Source: Gaetbulibacter sp. S0825 (GTDB lineage Bacteria; Bacteroidota; Bacteroidia; Flavobacteriales; Flavobacteriaceae). From it: DNA of 64,000 nucleotides. The position numbers were made by a program, and so were the translations under genes. The DNA is taken from positions 372,001 to 436,000 of the forward strand of contig NZ_JAATJT010000001.1 in the NCBI RefSeq assembly GCF_011777505.1, written 5' to 3'. This document shows positions 8,368 to 18,540 of the stretch, one piece after another. Every line of letters begins with the position of its first letter. Position 1 is the first letter of the stretch. The notes beneath the pieces are model-generated. The model had not been told where the DNA came from. It saw only the letters and a program-made list of their open reading frames with translations, and made no database searches.

Positions 8368-8916
8368 TTAAAACCTATATCCAATAGCAATACCTCCACG
8401 ACCAACAACTTCAATATCACTATTACCAAGTAAATCTCTTCCTATTCCTAAATATATTTCGGCAATAAAACCTCGTTTGGTGACAAACTTTGCACCTGCA
8501 GAAATACCAACTGCAAAATCGGTGTATTTTTCTTCAACATAAGTATCAAAAGGACCTTCATTGCTATAATAAAATTCATCTTTCCCAGAATGTAACATTG
8601 TAAATGCTTCCACAAAAAAACCTTGTGCATACTTTTTAGAAAAAAAATGTCTGTAATACGGTGTGATTGAAAACGTTCTATATTCATCTAATCCAGTATC
8701 ATAATCATCCCCTAAACTAATAAGTGTCCCGACACCAAATGATGATTCTTCATTAATGATTCTTTCATAACCAAAATCTAGCCATTTAAAGCCTATTAAA
8801 TTGGTCATGTTTAATTTTAATTCATCTCTTTTCGAAGTATCGAAATCATTGTTTGTTTCTTGTGAAAAAGACATCAATGTACAAAGTAATGTGATTAAGA
8901 GAATTGGTTCTTTCAT
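8368..8916 (-). CDS. Small outer-membrane beta-barrel protein, DUF3575-like
   Basis: 182 residues with a signal peptide (cleavage near MSFSQ). The mature chain alternates hydrophobic and polar residues in strands typical of an eight-strand barrel (FGVGTLISLG, FSITPYYRHFF, AQGFFVEAFTML, FAVGISAGAKFV, GFIAEIYLGIGRDL) and ends with the aromatic GIAIGYRF expected of BAM substrates. The YYRHFF...GFFVEAF pattern resembles DUF3575 proteins. Likely a small OM structural or porin-like protein; no ligand can be inferred. Confidence 0.75.
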   Translation of the reverse strand: MKEPILLITLLCTLMSFSQETNNDFDTSKRDELKLNMTNLIGFKWLDFGYERIINEESSFGVGTLISLGDDYDTGLDEYRTFSITPYYRHFFSKKYAQGFFVEAFTMLHSGKDEFYYSNEGPFDTYVEEKYTDFAVGISAGAKFVTKRGFIAEIYLGIGRDLLGNSDIEVVGRGGIAIGYRF

Positions 8917-9022
8917 TTAGTTTAGTTTTTAGTTCAACAAGATTTATCAATAATCATGCCTTTGTAAGATGTTTCTTTAATTAAAAGGTTGCGTATTATT
9001 TTTAAAGAATATTCAAGTTCTT

Positions 9023-10153
9023 TTATTCGCCACTAGACAAAAGCATAAAAGCACCTTTAGCAAGCACTTGCTTACCTCTAAAATCTTCAATGTTTAAAAC
9101 TTCAATAAAATCTTCAGTTTGTTTTCCAACCTCAACCTTTGTTTTTTCAAAAATGTAATCGTCTTGTTGTTTTTCTAGAACTAGTGCATAAAAATCCCCA
9201 TCAATTTCTGCTACTGCTCCTTTTGGGAAAGCATTCCCTTTAGAAGCATCTGTGATAATTTGAGCTTCTACAAACATGCCTGTAACAAAAGACGAGTTTT
9301 CATCATCTTCAATATGTCCATGTATTTTTATGGTTCTATTTGCTGTGTCGATTGAAGTTCCGACCAAATAAACTTCGGCAGTAAAAATATCATTGGTTGC
9401 TTCTGGAATTTTAAAACTAATTGGTTGCTCTTTCTTTATTTTTAAAATATCTTTCTCAAAAACCATTAGCTCCAAATGAATATGGTCAGTATTCACTATT
9501 TCTAGTATTTCATTTGATGCAGATACATAAGAACCATTACTTACATTTACTTTAGTAATAGATCCTGCAATTGGTGCATACAAATTTATGGTCGATGAAA
9601 TTTTATCGTTCTCAACATTTTGTGGATTAATATTAAGCATTTTTAACTTTTGTTTTAAACCATTGTAATGTGCCAAATTACTTTTGTAATCACTCTCAGC
9701 TTTTAGGTAGTTTTTTTGAGAAGTGATATTCTCTTTATACAAAGTGGATTGTCTTTCAAACTCCGACTTTAAATAGGCGAGTTGATTAGAAACTTCTAAA
9801 TAGTTTTGTTGCAACTCTACAAATTCTGGATTTTCTAGTGTCACTAACAATTGCCCTTTTTTAACTTCATCACCAATTAAAAGTGGCGTATTTTTAATAT
9901 ACCCTTCCATAAATGTAGTGATACTTGCTCTACTAGATGGAGGTACGTCTATAAAACCTGTAGCAGTTATTGTTTGATTAAAATCTTGCATGGATAGTTC
10001 ACCTAGAGCCATGTTTTCTGATTCAAACTGAGATGCTGAAATAACAACCTCCTCCTGATGACTTTGACTTTCAATGCTAACTTCTGTTTCTTTTTCATTA
10101 TTCCCACAAGACAAAATGACTAGTAAAAATAAAATGCTATATATATGTTTCAT
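9023..10153 (-). CDS. Efflux RND periplasmic adaptor, CusB/CzcB-like lipoprotein
   Basis: 376 residues; lipobox VILSC with Cys16. Order of domains: N-terminal region, barrel-sandwich half (TATGFIDVPPSSRASITTFMEGYIKN...GDEVKKGQLLVTLENPEF), helical hairpin (LQQNYLEVSNQLAYLKSEFERQ..., residues ~115-175), second sandwich half (INLYAPIAGSITKVNVSNGSYVSASNEIL), beta-barrel and membrane-proximal domains. This is the membrane-fusion component that bridges the inner-membrane RND pump to the outer-membrane channel. It lies nine bases after the CusA-TolC fusion gene, in the same operon. Metal ion likely but identity not readable; no Met-rich CusB metal site is obvious. Confidence 0.88.
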   Translation of the reverse strand: MKHIYSILFLLVILSCGNNEKETEVSIESQSHQEEVVISASQFESENMALGELSMQDFNQTITATGFIDVPPSSRASITTFMEGYIKNTPLLIGDEVKKGQLLVTLENPEFVELQQNYLEVSNQLAYLKSEFERQSTLYKENITSQKNYLKAESDYKSNLAHYNGLKQKLKMLNINPQNVENDKISSTINLYAPIAGSITKVNVSNGSYVSASNEILEIVNTDHIHLELMVFEKDILKIKKEQPISFKIPEATNDIFTAEVYLVGTSIDTANRTIKIHGHIEDDENSSFVTGMFVEAQIITDASKGNAFPKGAVAEIDGDFYALVLEKQQDDYIFEKTKVEVGKQTEDFIEVLNIEDFRGKQVLAKGAFMLLSSGE

Positions 10154-10162
10154 GTTATTATT

Positions 10163-13100
10163 TTATAATATTAAGTGATTAATGGCTATGACTGTTTGAT
10201 TGTATTGATTTAAATTATCTAAATAACTAAGCTCAATCTCTTTTGCATTTTCAATACTTTGGATGAATTGAAAAAAGTCTATTTCTCCGTGCTTAAAGCT
10301 TTGTTCGGCTGTTTTTATAATCTCCTCGGAAAGATGCTTGCCTTGAGTTTCATAATATATAAGTGCTTCATCAAGTTGCTCTAATTTTGCTAATAGTGTA
10401 CTAAACTCTGCTTCATAACTTAAACTGTAATTTTTTTGCTGTTCTTCAGCAACTTTAAGAGCCAGTTTAGAAGCTTTAATTTTTGATGAATTTCCGCTAA
10501 ACAACAATGGTATTTTAAGTCCTATTTGATAACCATTTATGCTTGAGTTTAAAGTACTGTTTGTGCCTTGAAAATACTCGAAACTTACATCTGGCAATAA
10601 ATTTTGCGATTCTAAATTGATTGCTGAATTGTAGTAATCTTTAGAGCTTTCAAAATATGTTAACCCAACATTAGGGCTGTTAAGTGTTCTTTCTAATTCT
10701 AGCCTATTAGGAGCTTGAGTTTTAAATGAAGATACATCAGATTGCACTACTTTATTAAGCTGATGTTGGGCAGCAATAATTTCCTTTGATGCTTGCCCTA
10801 ATAACATTTCTATTTGACGTTGTTTTGATTTAGCTGAAATCATTTCTAGATAATTGGTTTCGCCTAGTTCGAAACGTCTTTCAGAAGCTTTTGCAAAATC
10901 TTTATACAAACTATCTAAATATTGAATAGTTGCAACTTTTTCGTTGGTATATACTAATTGATAATAAGCTGAATACACATCTCTTTTAACCTTTAACAAT
11001 TGAATGTTGTACTCTGCTTCTGCTATGCTTTGTGCTGCCTTATTAAGCTTTTTTTGAGCAAAATACACCGTTGGAAATTTGAAATCTTGTGAAACTCCAA
11101 AGACTTTTAATGGTTCATTGTTTATGGCTAGATTGCTCTCATCATAATTATAATAAACATTTGTTTTATCAAAACTAAACGCACTGCTTACCAAAGCTTC
11201 TTTCTCTTCAACCGTTAATGCTGATGCTTTTAAAGATGCATTGTTTTCTATTGCTTTGGCTAACACTTCATCAATAGTTATTGGCTTTGTTTGTGCGTTC
11301 ATTTGAAATGCAAACAATAATAGCAAAGTGCTTATTATTGTATTTTTATTCGTCTTCTTAATCTTAATAGTTTCAAACCAAGAATACAATACAGGCAACA
11401 CGACAAGGGTTAGTATTGTTGCTGTAATTAAGCCTCCAATAACAACTGTTGCTAATGGACGTTGTACCTCAGCTCCAGCACTCGTAGAAACTGCCATCGG
11501 CAAAAACCCCAACGCTGCTGCCATTGCTGTAAGCAGTACAGGTCTTAATCGTTCGGTGGTGCCTTTAATAATTAGTTCTTTCATATTCGTAATTCCAGAT
11601 TCTTTTAAAGATTTAAAATGCTCAATAAGCACAATACCATTTAATACTGCAATACCGAAAAGCGCTATAAAACCAACACCTGCCGATATACTAAAAGGCA
11701 AATCTCTAGCCCAAAGTAATAATACACCTCCAACTGCAGCAAGTGGAATTGCAGAATAAACCATTAATGCTTCTCTTACTGAGCCAAAAGCAAAATACAA
11801 GAGAATAAAAATTAGAAATAAGGCTACTGGAACAGCTACTTTTAATCTAGCTGTCGCATTTTGCAGATTTTCAAATTGTCCTCCATAGGTAATGCTATAA
11901 CCAGCTGGTAATTTTAAGTTGGCATCTATTAGTTGACTTACATCATCTACAACCGATTGCAAGTCACGATTCCTAACATTAATACCAACAACAATACGTC
12001 GTTTGGTGTCATCTCTAGAAATTTGAGCAGGACCTTTGGTATATTTAATCTCTGCTAATTCACTAAGTGGAATTTTCAATCCATTGGGTGTGTCGACATA
12101 TAAATTTTGGAGGTTTTCAATCCCTTTACGTTGCGATTGGTCAAGACGCAATACCAAATCGAAGCGTTTTTCTCCTTCAAAAACACTTCCTATAGCTTCT
12201 CCTGCAAATCCCATTGAAATAATTTGATTCAGGTCAGAAATATTTAAACCATACCTTGCAATTTTACTTCTATTATATATTACGCTCATTTGTGGTAATC
12301 CTTCAACTTTTTCAACTGTAATATCCGAAGCACCTTCAACATCATTAATTAAACTTCTAATCTCATTCGCTTTATCTGCTAGAATTTCTAAATCTTCACC
12401 AAAAATTTTAATGGCCACATCTGCTCTCACTCCAGTAACCAATTCATTAAAACGCATTTCAATGGGTTGCGTAAACTCAACTTCCATATTTGGAATTATG
12501 GCAAGTGCTTCTTTAAACTTATCTGCCAATTCATCTTTTGTGGATGCTGAAACCCATTCTTTTTTAGGCTTTAGTTTTATTATCACATCACTTTCCTCCA
12601 TAGACATTGGATCTGTTGGGACTTCGGCTGCACCAATTCTTGTTACTACTTGTTCTACTTCTGGGAATTGCTCTAATAACGTGTTTTCAATTTTTGTTGT
12701 GATTTCAATAGTTTTTGTTAGTGATGTTCCTGTTTTTAAAACTGGTTGAATAACAAAATCCCCTTCATCTAACGTTGGCACAAATTCGCCTCCCATTCTA
12801 GTAAAAATCCAAGAGCTAAAAACTAAAAGAATGGTTGCTAAACCTATAACTATTTTTTTATTATTTAAGGCCCAATTTATTGTTGGCTTATACCAAGAAG
12901 TTATTTTTTTCATTAACCTATAAGAAAAATTTGTTGAGGATTTTTTAGAAGGTTTTAAAAACATAGAAGCTATAACAGGAACATAGGTTAAACACAAAAT
13001 CATGGCTCCAATCAACGCAAAACTAAAAGTAAGCGCCATTGGTTTAAACATCTTGCCTTCAATACCACTTAATGACAAAATTGGAATAAAAACTATAAGG

Positions 13101-14479
13101 ATAATCAGCTGACCAAAAATGGCCGAGTTCATCATTTTAGATGCGCTATTTAAGGTGACATTATCTATTTCTTCTTGTCTTGCAACACCGCTTAGGCTAG
13201 AAATCTTATCACTTTGCCTTACAATTTGAAACGCTATAAACTCAACAATAATCACAGCTCCATCGATAATAATACCAAAATCAATAGCTCCCATACTCAT
13301 TAAGTTGGCATCAATTTTAAATATGTTCATTAAGGTAATGGCAAACAATAAACTTAACGGAATTACTGAAGCAACAACTAATCCAGAGCGTAAATTACCA
13401 AGTAATAAAACCACTATAAAAATGACTATTAAAGAGCCCAAAATTAAATTTTCGGCAACGGTCGTGGTCGTTTTTTTAATAAGTTCGCTTCGCTCCAAAA
13501 ATCCATTAATATAAACACCTTCTGGCAAGGTTTTTTGGATTGATGCCACACGTTCTTTAACTGCATCAATAATTTGTTTGGAGTTTCCGTGCTTAATCAT
13601 CATGATTTGTCCAAGCACTTTTTCACCTTCTCCATTTCCAGTAATAGCACCAAATCGAGTAGCACTTCCAAAGCCTACATTAGCAATGTCCTTTATATAA
13701 ATTGGTAAGCCATTATTATTTTTTACTACAATATTTTCAATATCATTTAGCTTTGATATTAACCCTTCGCCTCGAATAAAAAAGGCTTCATTAGCTTTCT
13801 CAATATAGCCTCCACCTGCAACACTATTGTTTTTCTCTAAAGCTGTATATATATCAGAAATGGCAATATTCATTGCCTTAAGTTTTTGCGGATTAATGGC
13901 CACTTCGTACTGCTTTAAATGCCCTCCCCAAGTATTCACCTCAACAACTCCTGGAATACCAGACAACTGTCGTTTTACTATCCAATCTTGAATGGTTCGT
14001 AAATCGGATGTTGTGAATTTGTCTTTAAATTCAGGTTTTACATCCAATGTGTATTGATATATTTCACCCAAACCTGTAGTTATTGGTCCCATTTCAGGTG
14101 AGCCGAAGCCTTTAGGAATTTTTTCGGAAGCTGATTTAATTTTTTCTGCAATTAATTGTCTCGGCAAATACGTTCCTAAATCGTCATCAAAAACAATAGT
14201 AACAACAGATAGTCCGAACTTTGAAACCGACCTTATTTCATTAACTCCAGGTAAATTAGCCATTTCCAGTTCTACTGGATAGGTTATAAATTGTTCAACA
14301 TCTAAAGTTGATAGGTTTCTGGATGTAGTTAATACCTGTACTTGGTTATTGGTAATATCAGGAACAGCTCCAATAGATATTCTTGTTAGGGAAAAAATTC
14401 CAAAACCAATAAGTATTGCTGTAAAAAGTAATATAATCAGCTTATTTTTTAAACTAAATCGAATAATATTTTCTAACAT
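10163..14479 (-). CDS. Heavy-metal efflux RND pump fused to TolC-like outer-membrane factor
   Basis: 1438 residues. Residues 1 to about 1040 are a CusA/CzcA-family HME-RND pump: N-terminal helix, porter domains, the transmembrane-4 signature AIDFGIIIDGAVIIVEF with the proton-relay Asp, and the repeat after about residue 520. From about 1060 onward is a TolC/CusC-like outer-membrane factor (ITIDEVLAKAIENNASLKAS..., NYLEMISAKSKQRQIEML..., GQISLKIPLLFSG-like repeats). Between them, residues ~1045-1063 (STLLLLFAFQMNAQ) look like a former signal peptide, suggesting fusion of two genes. The same polypeptide would have to be processed to reach both membranes. Cation efflux (Cu, Ag, Co, Zn or Cd) is inferred from family. 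Confidence 0.93.
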   Translation of the reverse strand: MLENIIRFSLKNKLIILLFTAILIGFGIFSLTRISIGAVPDITNNQVQVLTTSRNLSTLDVEQFITYPVELEMANLPGVNEIRSVSKFGLSVVTIVFDDDLGTYLPRQLIAEKIKSASEKIPKGFGSPEMGPITTGLGEIYQYTLDVKPEFKDKFTTSDLRTIQDWIVKRQLSGIPGVVEVNTWGGHLKQYEVAINPQKLKAMNIAISDIYTALEKNNSVAGGGYIEKANEAFFIRGEGLISKLNDIENIVVKNNNGLPIYIKDIANVGFGSATRFGAITGNGEGEKVLGQIMMIKHGNSKQIIDAVKERVASIQKTLPEGVYINGFLERSELIKKTTTTVAENLILGSLIVIFIVVLLLGNLRSGLVVASVIPLSLLFAITLMNIFKIDANLMSMGAIDFGIIIDGAVIIVEFIAFQIVRQSDKISSLSGVARQEEIDNVTLNSASKMMNSAIFGQLIILIVFIPILSLSGIEGKMFKPMALTFSFALIGAMILCLTYVPVIASMFLKPSKKSSTNFSYRLMKKITSWYKPTINWALNNKKIVIGLATILLVFSSWIFTRMGGEFVPTLDEGDFVIQPVLKTGTSLTKTIEITTKIENTLLEQFPEVEQVVTRIGAAEVPTDPMSMEESDVIIKLKPKKEWVSASTKDELADKFKEALAIIPNMEVEFTQPIEMRFNELVTGVRADVAIKIFGEDLEILADKANEIRSLINDVEGASDITVEKVEGLPQMSVIYNRSKIARYGLNISDLNQIISMGFAGEAIGSVFEGEKRFDLVLRLDQSQRKGIENLQNLYVDTPNGLKIPLSELAEIKYTKGPAQISRDDTKRRIVVGINVRNRDLQSVVDDVSQLIDANLKLPAGYSITYGGQFENLQNATARLKVAVPVALFLIFILLYFAFGSVREALMVYSAIPLAAVGGVLLLWARDLPFSISAGVGFIALFGIAVLNGIVLIEHFKSLKESGITNMKELIIKGTTERLRPVLLTAMAAALGFLPMAVSTSAGAEVQRPLATVVIGGLITATILTLVVLPVLYSWFETIKIKKTNKNTIISTLLLLFAFQMNAQTKPITIDEVLAKAIENNASLKASALTVEEKEALVSSAFSFDKTNVYYNYDESNLAINNEPLKVFGVSQDFKFPTVYFAQKKLNKAAQSIAEAEYNIQLLKVKRDVYSAYYQLVYTNEKVATIQYLDSLYKDFAKASERRFELGETNYLEMISAKSKQRQIEMLLGQASKEIIAAQHQLNKVVQSDVSSFKTQAPNRLELERTLNSPNVGLTYFESSKDYYNSAINLESQNLLPDVSFEYFQGTNSTLNSSINGYQIGLKIPLLFSGNSSKIKASKLALKVAEEQQKNYSLSYEAEFSTLLAKLEQLDEALIYYETQGKHLSEEIIKTAEQSFKHGEIDFFQFIQSIENAKEIELSYLDNLNQYNQTVIAINHLIL

Positions 14480-14550
14480 AATTCATTGTAAAATGTGATG
14501 TAAGCTATATGAAAATAGCTTATAAATAAATGATTTTAATCAGTAATGAA

Positions 14551-14940
14551 TTATGTTAACCGTGGTGGTTGAAAAACAGAATGCTTTTCAAATAAAGAAT
14601 AAGAATCTTTATAAAAGAAGGTTTTTGAAGCATCAACAAATGCATATTCTTTTAGTTCAAATGCTGTAGAATGCTGCATAAAAATAGTAGGTGAATGGTG
14701 ACATGTTTGCTGATCATGCTTAAACGGAAGGTCTTCGTGTTCTTTATGTTCCTTGCTATGGTTTTTGAATTCTTCGCCATAATGTTCTGCTATGAACTCA
14801 AAAAAACTATCTCCATATTGTTCTTGATGAAAAGAAGCATGCTCCAAAAGTGTATTTAGCTTTGAAATATCATCAAAACCAATATTGAAACTTTGAAAAA
14901 GTATCAGATTTGCAAATATTATGGAAAATAACTTTGTCAT
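14551..14940 (-). CDS. Exported His-rich small protein heading the metal-efflux operon
   Basis: 129 residues from the start chosen here (MTKLFSIIFANLILF). It has an N-terminal hydrophobic segment and then 11 His and one Cys, concentrated in NHSKEHKEHEDLPFKHDQQTCHHS (about residues 68-91), and ends in FQPPR followed by two residues. His clusters suggest divalent metal binding in the periplasm, consistent with the RND efflux genes that follow 71 bp downstream on the same strand. A -7 box at 14950-14957 decides the start: the in-frame TTG (14952) and ATG (14949) overlap or abut the box, so ATG 14940, nine bases beyond it, is preferred. No family assignment is certain. Confidence 0.72.
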   Translation of the reverse strand: MTKLFSIIFANLILFQSFNIGFDDISKLNTLLEHASFHQEQYGDSFFEFIAEHYGEEFKNHSKEHKEHEDLPFKHDQQTCHHSPTIFMQHSTAFELKEYAFVDASKTFFYKDSYSLFEKHSVFQPPRLT

Positions 14941-14949
14941 ATCGTTCAT

Positions 14950-14957
14950 CAAAAGTA
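14950..14957 (-). promoter_or_regulatory. -7 promoter box TACTTTTG of the metal-efflux operon
   Basis: Perfect TAnnTTTG on the minus strand, nine bases before the ATG at 14940. Expected leader only a few nucleotides. It is the only convincing promoter seen upstream of the His-rich / RND genes. Confidence 0.55.
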
Positions 14958-15011
14958 AACAAAAAACTGAAAACTATTGATACCTAGGTTACATTCAATC
15001 TAATTGAAGAT

Positions 15012-18000
15012 TTAAAAATAGGCTTTTAATTGTATGGTTCCTGTATGAATGGTTTTACTCAATTCGCTTTTTCTTCCAAAATAATTAATATTTAAATCTA
15101 GAAATTTTGTTAATTTTTTTTGAGCTAGCAAGTTCCATGTGAAGTTTTTTCCTGGTTGTAAACCTTCCATCATTTGATAACCGACTGGCGAATTTGAATT
15201 GCCCTGAAACTTGTTTGAAAAGTAATTTACTTCGGCAGTTATTGCAGCCTTTTGGCTATTAGCTAGTGCAAATGACACGCCATATTTTTGTTGAGTTAAT
15301 GTTTCTAAATTTCCTATAGTATTTTCTTTATTTGCATATTGGTAAAACACATCAAATCGAGTAGTGTCATTAAATAAATAGGAGAGTTTTGGATTTAGTT
15401 TTGTTTCATCAATATTATAGTTTTTACTCACAAAATTCTCACTTATACTTTCGTTGTTATTGAATGCTGAATCTAAGTTTAGTAACCATGTATTAGCAAT
15501 TTTATGGTTAAAATTAAATTGGTGGCTCTTCAAATTATTTTCAATAAAACCAAACGATAATACATTTCTAGATTTGTTCGATAAATATGCATACGAAGAA
15601 GTATAATGCTGTTTCCCTCTATTGAAGAAAAATACATTTCTAAAATTTAATTGCAACCCTAATTGATTTTCTGCTTCACTCTCAAAAGGGTTTAAATTGA
15701 AATTATTGCCTTCTCTTTTTATTTTTCTATCAATTAAATAAGAGGTTTGATTATAAAAATGAGACCAAAATTTTTGGCTTGCATTTTCAGAAGACGACCA
15801 AACCGAAGGATTAATAGTTAACGTTTGACTCAGCCTATTTTGGTGTGTTTTTAAGAATACTTGATTTGGCAATAAAACTCTAATATATTGTCCTTGGTCT
15901 TGAAATTGTGCCAATTCAAATTCTTCTAATTCTTGAATCCCATTGTTGTTATAATCAATCCAAGTGTAAGCTCCTTGTCCTGGTTCTACCTCAACATAAG
16001 TAAATTGTTGTTGAGGCAAGGTTCCTGAGTTGGTTTCAAAAATGGTATTCCATAATACAATTTGCTTAAATAGTTTTTGGTTGAACTGAATTCTTGAATT
16101 TAGAGATGGCGAATCATCAATAGAATTATCCTCGCTTTTTAAAACTCGATAATTTGCGTAAATGCCTAAATTGGTGTTATTATTCTGAATAAGTTTTGAA
16201 CGCACATAATATGTATTAGAGGTATTTACTTTTTGAAGCTGACCATTTTTAATACTGTCATTTACCCTGTTTTTATAACCAACTTCTACAAATACGTTGG
16301 TACTATCACCAATTCCTGTAAACACTTCATAAGATGAGAATTTTTGACTTAATGACGTTAATGTATTCGTTGCTTTTTCTTTTTGCTCGTTATCTTCAAT
16401 AGCTACTTTAGTACCTACCCAACCATTTTTTAAATTATAGGCAATTCTATTAAAAGACCTTGAGAATTCAGAAGTATTTAAACTTGAGTTAGCTGTTAAA
16501 AAACTTGAATTTGAAAAGATGTTGAACCTTCCTAATCTTAAATCAACTAAAACAACATGACGATTTCCATTAAAGTTTTCAGAATATCCTAAATGCTCAA
16601 ATTGATAGGTAGCTATACCTTTATTACCATGAACTAGCTGCAACCCTGTTTTAAATAATTGTTGATTCCCTAAAGGCATATCCAAGTTCCAATCTCTATT
16701 AAATTCAGCATTGTATAATCGCTCAATGGTTTTAAAGTCTTTTTGAATATAATCGCCATCTACAAAAGCGTTTAAATTCCACAGACTATCATTTTTAATA
16801 ATGCTTTGCGTGATTTTTAACTTTCCAGCAAATCCATTATTGTCAGCATCATCTAATGTCGAAAATAAATTAAGGTCGTTTTTACTTGCTGAAATTTCAA
16901 AATCAATACTCGTTTTTTCTGAAGGCGTATAGGAGCCATTAACTACAGCCATTTGTAGTTTTGTCGGTGCAATTAACTGGACAACTGGCTCATAATTTCC
17001 TTGAGGTACGCCTAAAATTGGTGCTACATATTCGTAAATTGTTGTAATAGCATTGGTATTACTCACCACATAATTCCCTTGGTTTTCGCCAACTAATGAA
17101 AACCTTACATTAAATAATTCATCGTTTGGGTCATTAGAAAACACGAATGCTTCAACGCCACTTATAATTTCTTTCTTGTAAAGAATTCTATTTTCATTAA
17201 AAGCTTCTGGTACTGCTGAAGGTGCTACCATCAACCCATTATCGTCTCCAGCATCTTTTAAAACCTGTACTTGATCAGTAGATAAGTTTTGCTGTAAGGG
17301 CTGATTTTTAGCATCGTTTTCGGTGTAAACTGAAGCGCCTATTTTTAGTTTCTCACTTTGGTAATTTCCTCCTCCATAACCAACAAACCTAGAATAATTT
17401 CTATCACTAAATTGATAATCTATTACTATACGCATTTCGGAAGTAATAGGATAAGTTGCATTGAAAATAATTTCACCAGCATTGTAGTCTATGATATAGT
17501 CCTTATTTTCTCCTCGCTCTAAAGCAATCCCATTTACATAAACAGTTTCACTTCCAGATACAATTAACACAAATAATTCGCCATTTTGCCCTTGTAATTT
17601 ATAGGGTCCTTGATTGCCTTCTTGCCCATTAAATTTACTACTACTAAATTGTCCTCGCACCAATGCACCAGCTGCAAAAATATTCGACTTAGAATCGTCT
17701 CCGTTTAGATTAGCATTAATGGATAGGCCTTGAACACGTTTAGAAAATCGCCCAAAATAAGACCCTGTGTTTTGTAAATCAATATCTCCAGCGCGAATGT
17801 TCCATGTGTCACTATATAACTCAATAAATATTTGATCAAACTCGTCCAATCGTTGTGAATAACCACTTTCTTGTAGCGGAATATTGGCGTCTTGTATAGA
17901 AGCCCTTAAAGAGACTTTATCATTTAACTTCCCTGAAATTTGTAAATCTAATTCACTGTTTAAAACCGAATTTTGATTATTCCCAACAGTAATACCTCTG

Positions 18001-18422
18001 GAAATACTTCCTGATGTTGTCAACCCATCAAAAGGAATAAAACCATTGGTTTCGCTTGGTTGTGATAACTTATATAGTTTATCTAGATTATCTGTGTTTT
18101 CAACAATAATGCTCTCATCTAATTGCTTGTACGTTTTCGTTAAAAAATCTGGATAGCGTAAATACTCAATAATAATGGAGTCTGTTTCTATGGGTTTTTT
18201 AAACGTTAAAAGTGCTTTTGAAAAATCAATACTATAGAAAGTTGAATCTAAAGTAATTCCATTTTTAAGTTTTACTAAAAATTTACTAGAATTAATACTT
18301 ACACTATCAACCAAAATAGAATCCTTTACAATAACTTTTTTAGTCTTGTAATTAGAGGTTTGCTCTTGAGAAAAACTCAAAAAGCAAAAGAAAAAAAAGA
18401 AAAAAGGTAATGTTACTTTCAT
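15012..18422 (-). CDS. Large outer-membrane protein, unknown function
   Basis: 1136 residues with a signal peptide (cleavage near FLSFSQ). After about 100 N-terminal residues comes a Gly-rich region (DGLTTSGSISRGITVGNNQN...), then many amphipathic strands ending in an aromatic C-terminus (IQLKAYF), as in outer-membrane barrels. Residues about 270-345 (GPYKLQGQNGELFVLIVSGSETVYVNGIALERGENKDYIIDYNAG...) contain a motif I associate with large Bacteroidota surface proteins of the SprA/Sov neighbourhood, but the protein is less than half SprA's length and is not SprA. Repeated DUF-like strands later in the chain are of unknown role. Surface or OM location is well supported; function is not. Confidence 0.65.
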   Translation of the reverse strand: MKVTLPFFFFFFCFLSFSQEQTSNYKTKKVIVKDSILVDSVSINSSKFLVKLKNGITLDSTFYSIDFSKALLTFKKPIETDSIIIEYLRYPDFLTKTYKQLDESIIVENTDNLDKLYKLSQPSETNGFIPFDGLTTSGSISRGITVGNNQNSVLNSELDLQISGKLNDKVSLRASIQDANIPLQESGYSQRLDEFDQIFIELYSDTWNIRAGDIDLQNTGSYFGRFSKRVQGLSINANLNGDDSKSNIFAAGALVRGQFSSSKFNGQEGNQGPYKLQGQNGELFVLIVSGSETVYVNGIALERGENKDYIIDYNAGEIIFNATYPITSEMRIVIDYQFSDRNYSRFVGYGGGNYQSEKLKIGASVYTENDAKNQPLQQNLSTDQVQVLKDAGDDNGLMVAPSAVPEAFNENRILYKKEIISGVEAFVFSNDPNDELFNVRFSLVGENQGNYVVSNTNAITTIYEYVAPILGVPQGNYEPVVQLIAPTKLQMAVVNGSYTPSEKTSIDFEISASKNDLNLFSTLDDADNNGFAGKLKITQSIIKNDSLWNLNAFVDGDYIQKDFKTIERLYNAEFNRDWNLDMPLGNQQLFKTGLQLVHGNKGIATYQFEHLGYSENFNGNRHVVLVDLRLGRFNIFSNSSFLTANSSLNTSEFSRSFNRIAYNLKNGWVGTKVAIEDNEQKEKATNTLTSLSQKFSSYEVFTGIGDSTNVFVEVGYKNRVNDSIKNGQLQKVNTSNTYYVRSKLIQNNNTNLGIYANYRVLKSEDNSIDDSPSLNSRIQFNQKLFKQIVLWNTIFETNSGTLPQQQFTYVEVEPGQGAYTWIDYNNNGIQELEEFELAQFQDQGQYIRVLLPNQVFLKTHQNRLSQTLTINPSVWSSSENASQKFWSHFYNQTSYLIDRKIKREGNNFNLNPFESEAENQLGLQLNFRNVFFFNRGKQHYTSSYAYLSNKSRNVLSFGFIENNLKSHQFNFNHKIANTWLLNLDSAFNNNESISENFVSKNYNIDETKLNPKLSYLFNDTTRFDVFYQYANKENTIGNLETLTQQKYGVSFALANSQKAAITAEVNYFSNKFQGNSNSPVGYQMMEGLQPGKNFTWNLLAQKKLTKFLDLNINYFGRKSELSKTIHTGTIQLKAYF

Positions 18423-18540
18423 CTAGTATGATAAACTAAAAAGCTTGTGAAATATTTTGTTGATAGTTTTAGTTAAAACTCCTTTAAAATTATAGTGTAA
18501 AAGTACAGCATTATTTATTTTAGCTGAAACCAATATTTTA

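Noticed and set aside
9023-10153. Assigning copper specificity (cusB/cusA names) to the efflux operon
   Set aside because: The metal-binding Met residues that mark copper/silver pumps could not be located with confidence, so no gene symbols were given.
11328-13514. Plus-strand reading frames of 60-145 codons inside the RND pump gene
   Set aside because: They lie opposite a strongly recognised coding frame and show no motif, start signal or promoter; shadows of the real gene.
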